Shown here: positions 33,577-35,156 of the stretch, piece by piece | Position numbering within the stretch: the stretch's first letter is position 1 | Layout: each line of letters starts with the position of its first letter | Assembly (NCBI GenBank): GCA_020831635.1 | Contig: JAFIGC010000045.1 | Location: 1-35,156 of the forward strand | Origin: Verrucomicrobiota bacterium | GTDB taxonomy: Bacteria; Verrucomicrobiota; Kiritimatiellia; SS1-B-03-39; UBA6053 | DNA: 35,156 bases | Reading direction: 5' to 3' | The notes under the pieces: generated by a model | The model's database searches: none | What the model saw: the letters and a program-made list of their open reading frames with translations, nothing else | What the model was told of the DNA's origin: nothing | Program-made: the position numbers and the translations under genes

Positions 33577-33617
33577 AAATCTCACGGATCAAGTTTCACC
33601 CTGAATCCGTGAGATTT
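33577..33617 (-). terminator. Hairpin built from two repeat-element ends; probable secG terminator
   Basis: AAATCTCACGGAT (33577-33589) pairs perfectly with ATCCGTGAGATTT (33605-33617). The bases at 33600-33615 are identical to the first 16 bases of the 162-bp elements, so this is an end-only version with no interior. On the minus strand it follows the secG stop by about 35 bases, and the stem continues into a short T-rich run (TTTTTGTTT), as in an intrinsic terminator. Confidence 0.65.
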
Positions 33618-33651
33618 CCGATTTGAGTCCGTAAAAGGGAAGGGAAATGCC

Positions 33652-34206
33652 TTATTCCACGCGGATTTCGGCGTCTTCCTCTGTTAATTCCAGAACTTCG
33701 TCATCATCCGCAGCGTCGTCCGCGGCATCGTCTCCCTCATCCGGCACGATTTCCGCGTCTTCGTCGGGCGTCACGTCAAAAGCCTCGTCCCCTTCAACGG
33801 CTTCATCGGTATCCGCTGCATCCAAGTCGGCATCTTCCTCGGCAAAATCCGTGTCCACGGGATCGAGTTCTTGGAAATCCATTTCCATTTGCTGGGTAGG
33901 CAGGCCACTCAGCCCGGTCGCGGGGGCCGGTTCCAAGGTCTGGAGAGGTTGAACCCCGGTTTGCCGGGAATACACGAGGGCCAGGGCCATGGTGTTGACC
34001 AGGAAGATGACGGTGAAAATCACCGTCCCCTTGGTGAGCACATTGCCGGCGCGGGCGCCGAAAAGCTGTTCGCCCATGCCGCCGCCCCCAAAGGCCGCGC
34101 CCCCGAGCCCGCCGCCGCTTTTGGACGGTTGCACAAGGATAATGAGGATCAGCAAAATGCTGATCACCAACTCAACTGCGATTAAAAATCCGGTCAATAC
34201 ATTCAT
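33652..34206 (-). CDS. secG: Preprotein translocase subunit SecG with long acidic tail
   Basis: A 184-residue SecG. Two transmembrane helices (about 4-25 and 60-79) flank the conserved 'LVQPSKSGGGLGGAAFGGGGMGEQLFGARAGNVLTKGT' loop. It stabilises SecYE during protein export. After residue ~108 comes a ~77-residue tail made mostly of Asp, Glu, Ala and Val, far longer than in typical SecG (about 75-110 residues in all). An AGGAGA ribosome site supports the ATG at 34206. It lies 28 bases after tpiA, a pairing seen in many bacteria, and is probably co-transcribed with it. Confidence 0.93.
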   Translation of the reverse strand: MNVLTGFLIAVELVISILLILIILVQPSKSGGGLGGAAFGGGGMGEQLFGARAGNVLTKGTVIFTVIFLVNTMALALVYSRQTGVQPLQTLEPAPATGLSGLPTQQMEMDFQELDPVDTDFAEEDADLDAADTDEAVEGDEAFDVTPDEDAEIVPDEGDDAADDAADDDEVLELTEEDAEIRVE

Positions 34207-34234
34207 AAGGTTCTCCTGTCGTTGGCCCGCGCTC

Positions 34235-34996
34235 TTACGCGTTTGCAGCCGCTTTGACAATCTCAATAAACGAGGGGGCGTCCAACGCGGCGCCGCCGAT
34301 GAGACCGCCATCGATGTCCGGCTTGGACAACAACTCGGCGGCGTTGGCGGGTTTCATGCTGCCACCGTACTGAATGCGAACGGCGTCGGCGGTGGCCTGG
34401 TCACTGATTTTGGCCAGCAAACCGCGAATCAGGGCGTGCACGTCCTGGGCCTGTTCGGGGGTGGCGGTTTTGCCGGTGCCAATCGCCCAAACGGGTTCAT
34501 AGGCAATGATCACGTTTTTCAATTGTGACGGGGTCAGATCTTTCAAGCCTCCGTTCACCTGGGTGGTGATCACGGATTCAATTTGATCCGCCTCCCGCTC
34601 TTCGAGGGTTTCCCCCACGCAAACGATCGGCTTCAATCCCGCCGCCAAGGCCGCATGGGTTTTCTTGTTCACCGAGGCATCGGTTTCCGCGAAATATTGA
34701 CGGCGTTCGCTGTGTCCCAAAATGACATAGCGACAATAAAGATCCCGCAACATGCCGGCGGACAGTTCGCCGGTGAACGCGCCTTCGGCTTCCCAGTGCA
34801 TGTTCTGTGCGCCCACGGCGAGTTGGCTTCCGCTGACCACTTGGCTGACCGCGCTGATGGCGGTGGCGGGCGGGCAGAGGACCACGTCCACTTTCGTGTC
34901 GTTGCTCAGTTCGCGTTTGATGGACTCGGCCAGCGCTTCGGCTTCCGCGACCGTCTTGTTCATCTTCCAGTTTCCGGCGATAATTTTTTTACGCAT
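34235..34996 (-). CDS. tpiA: Triose-phosphate isomerase
   Basis: A 253-residue TIM-barrel enzyme interconverting dihydroxyacetone phosphate and glyceraldehyde 3-phosphate. Catalytic residues are present: Lys11 in 'AGNWKMN', His95 in 'ILGHSERR' and Glu167 in 'AYEPVWAIGTGK', which also starts the flexible loop. Phosphate-binding 'QYGGSMKP' and 'DGGLIGGAAL' close the sequence. Start at 34996 with AGGAAAA upstream. Length is normal. It probably begins the tpiA-secG operon. Confidence 0.97.
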   Translation of the reverse strand: MRKKIIAGNWKMNKTVAEAEALAESIKRELSNDTKVDVVLCPPATAISAVSQVVSGSQLAVGAQNMHWEAEGAFTGELSAGMLRDLYCRYVILGHSERRQYFAETDASVNKKTHAALAAGLKPIVCVGETLEEREADQIESVITTQVNGGLKDLTPSQLKNVIIAYEPVWAIGTGKTATPEQAQDVHALIRGLLAKISDQATADAVRIQYGGSMKPANAAELLSKPDIDGGLIGGAALDAPSFIEIVKAAANA

Positions 34997-35018
34997 GATT
35001 TTTCCTATGGATTTTTGG

Positions 35019-35066
35019 TTTCCGACCGTCGGAAAAACTTTTTTAAAGCTTTCCGACGCTCGGAAA
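35019..35066. repeat. Pair of TTTCCGA/TCGGAAA palindromes upstream of tpiA
   Basis: Two short palindromes start 31 bases apart: 35019-35035 (8-base arms, one-base centre) and 35050-35066 (7-base arms, three-base centre). They lie within 75 bases upstream of the tpiA start. They could be operator sites, about three helical turns apart, or copies of a small dispersed hairpin; similar arms occur in the inner stem of the 162-bp elements. Confidence 0.6.
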
Positions 35067-35156
35067 CCGGTCAAAAATGGGTTCGCGGGCCCGAAAACCG
35101 GGGCCGGGGGGTTTTTTTTTTTGGGGGAGGGGGTGCGCTGCGGGGCGGGGGTTTGG
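35067..35156. other. Contig-end sequence rich in G and T homopolymers
   Basis: From about 35100 the sequence is almost only G and T runs, including a T12 tract and G5-G6 runs, unlike anything else in the window. It looks like low-quality assembly end. No feature is supported here. Confidence 0.6.

Noticed and set aside
35100-35156. G-rich end that could form G-quadruplexes.
   Set aside because: Its abrupt homopolymer character at the contig edge fits low-quality sequence better than biology.

Overview
The window reads like one contig of a Gram-negative bacterium with moderately high GC. The likeliest home is the Verrucomicrobiota (Opitutae-like) or a near relative in the PVC group. This is an inference from four things: a PEP-CTERM protein, secreted proteins ending in an 'FFR-R' style C-terminal domain, a very large SdrD-B-like/DUF11/GEVED surface protein, and many short dispersed palindromes between genes. 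No marker here fixes a genus. There are no tRNAs, 16S/23S rRNA genes, CRISPR arrays, transposases or phage genes.

Layout. (1) 1-213: nested inverted repeat. (2) 214-8101, all minus strand and read right to left: LAB_N-like membrane protein, ECF sigma factor, putative anti-sigma factor, L-rhamnose isomerase, GspK-GspL-GspM-like type II secretion proteins, Wzm/Wzt-type polysaccharide exporter, CutA. Most of these genes overlap or lie within about 75 bp of each other. (3) 8196-17616, minus: a secreted protein, a PEP-CTERM protein and a ~2600-residue multidomain surface protein, joined by stop/start overlaps. (4) 17990-20855, plus: HTH-EIIA protein, second EIIA protein, CPA2-type antiporter with C-terminal CBS domains. 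(5) 20856-21594: Rieske protein between three kinds of short tandem repeat. (6) 21595-27164, minus: Prc/Tsp protease, GT4 glycosyltransferase, Na/Pi cotransporter with PhoU-like tail. (7) 27243-30179, minus: SRP RNA, dnaX, ybaB, recR. The dnaX gene carries an A10 slippery run that joins the gamma frame to a tau C-terminal frame. (8) 30266-31954, minus: rplU-rpmA-obgE, with a clear sigma70-type promoter and an intrinsic terminator before obgE. (9) 32232-34996, minus: avtA, then secG and tpiA. The last ~55 bases look like low-quality contig end.

Most notable signals. A 162-bp structured element occurs twice (25296-25457 and 32042-32203). The copies are about 88% identical, with matching 22-bp terminal inverted repeats, an invariant loop, and compensatory base changes that keep an internal stem paired. 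A reduced version made only of the two ends lies at 33577-33617. All three sit just 3' of minus-strand genes, suggesting a dispersed 3'-UTR/terminator-like RNA element or a MITE. Other items: dnaX slippage, two hexamer arrays in inverted orientation beside the protease gene, a 9-bp-period repeat block, and a DUF11 domain split by a ~170-residue insertion in the giant protein.
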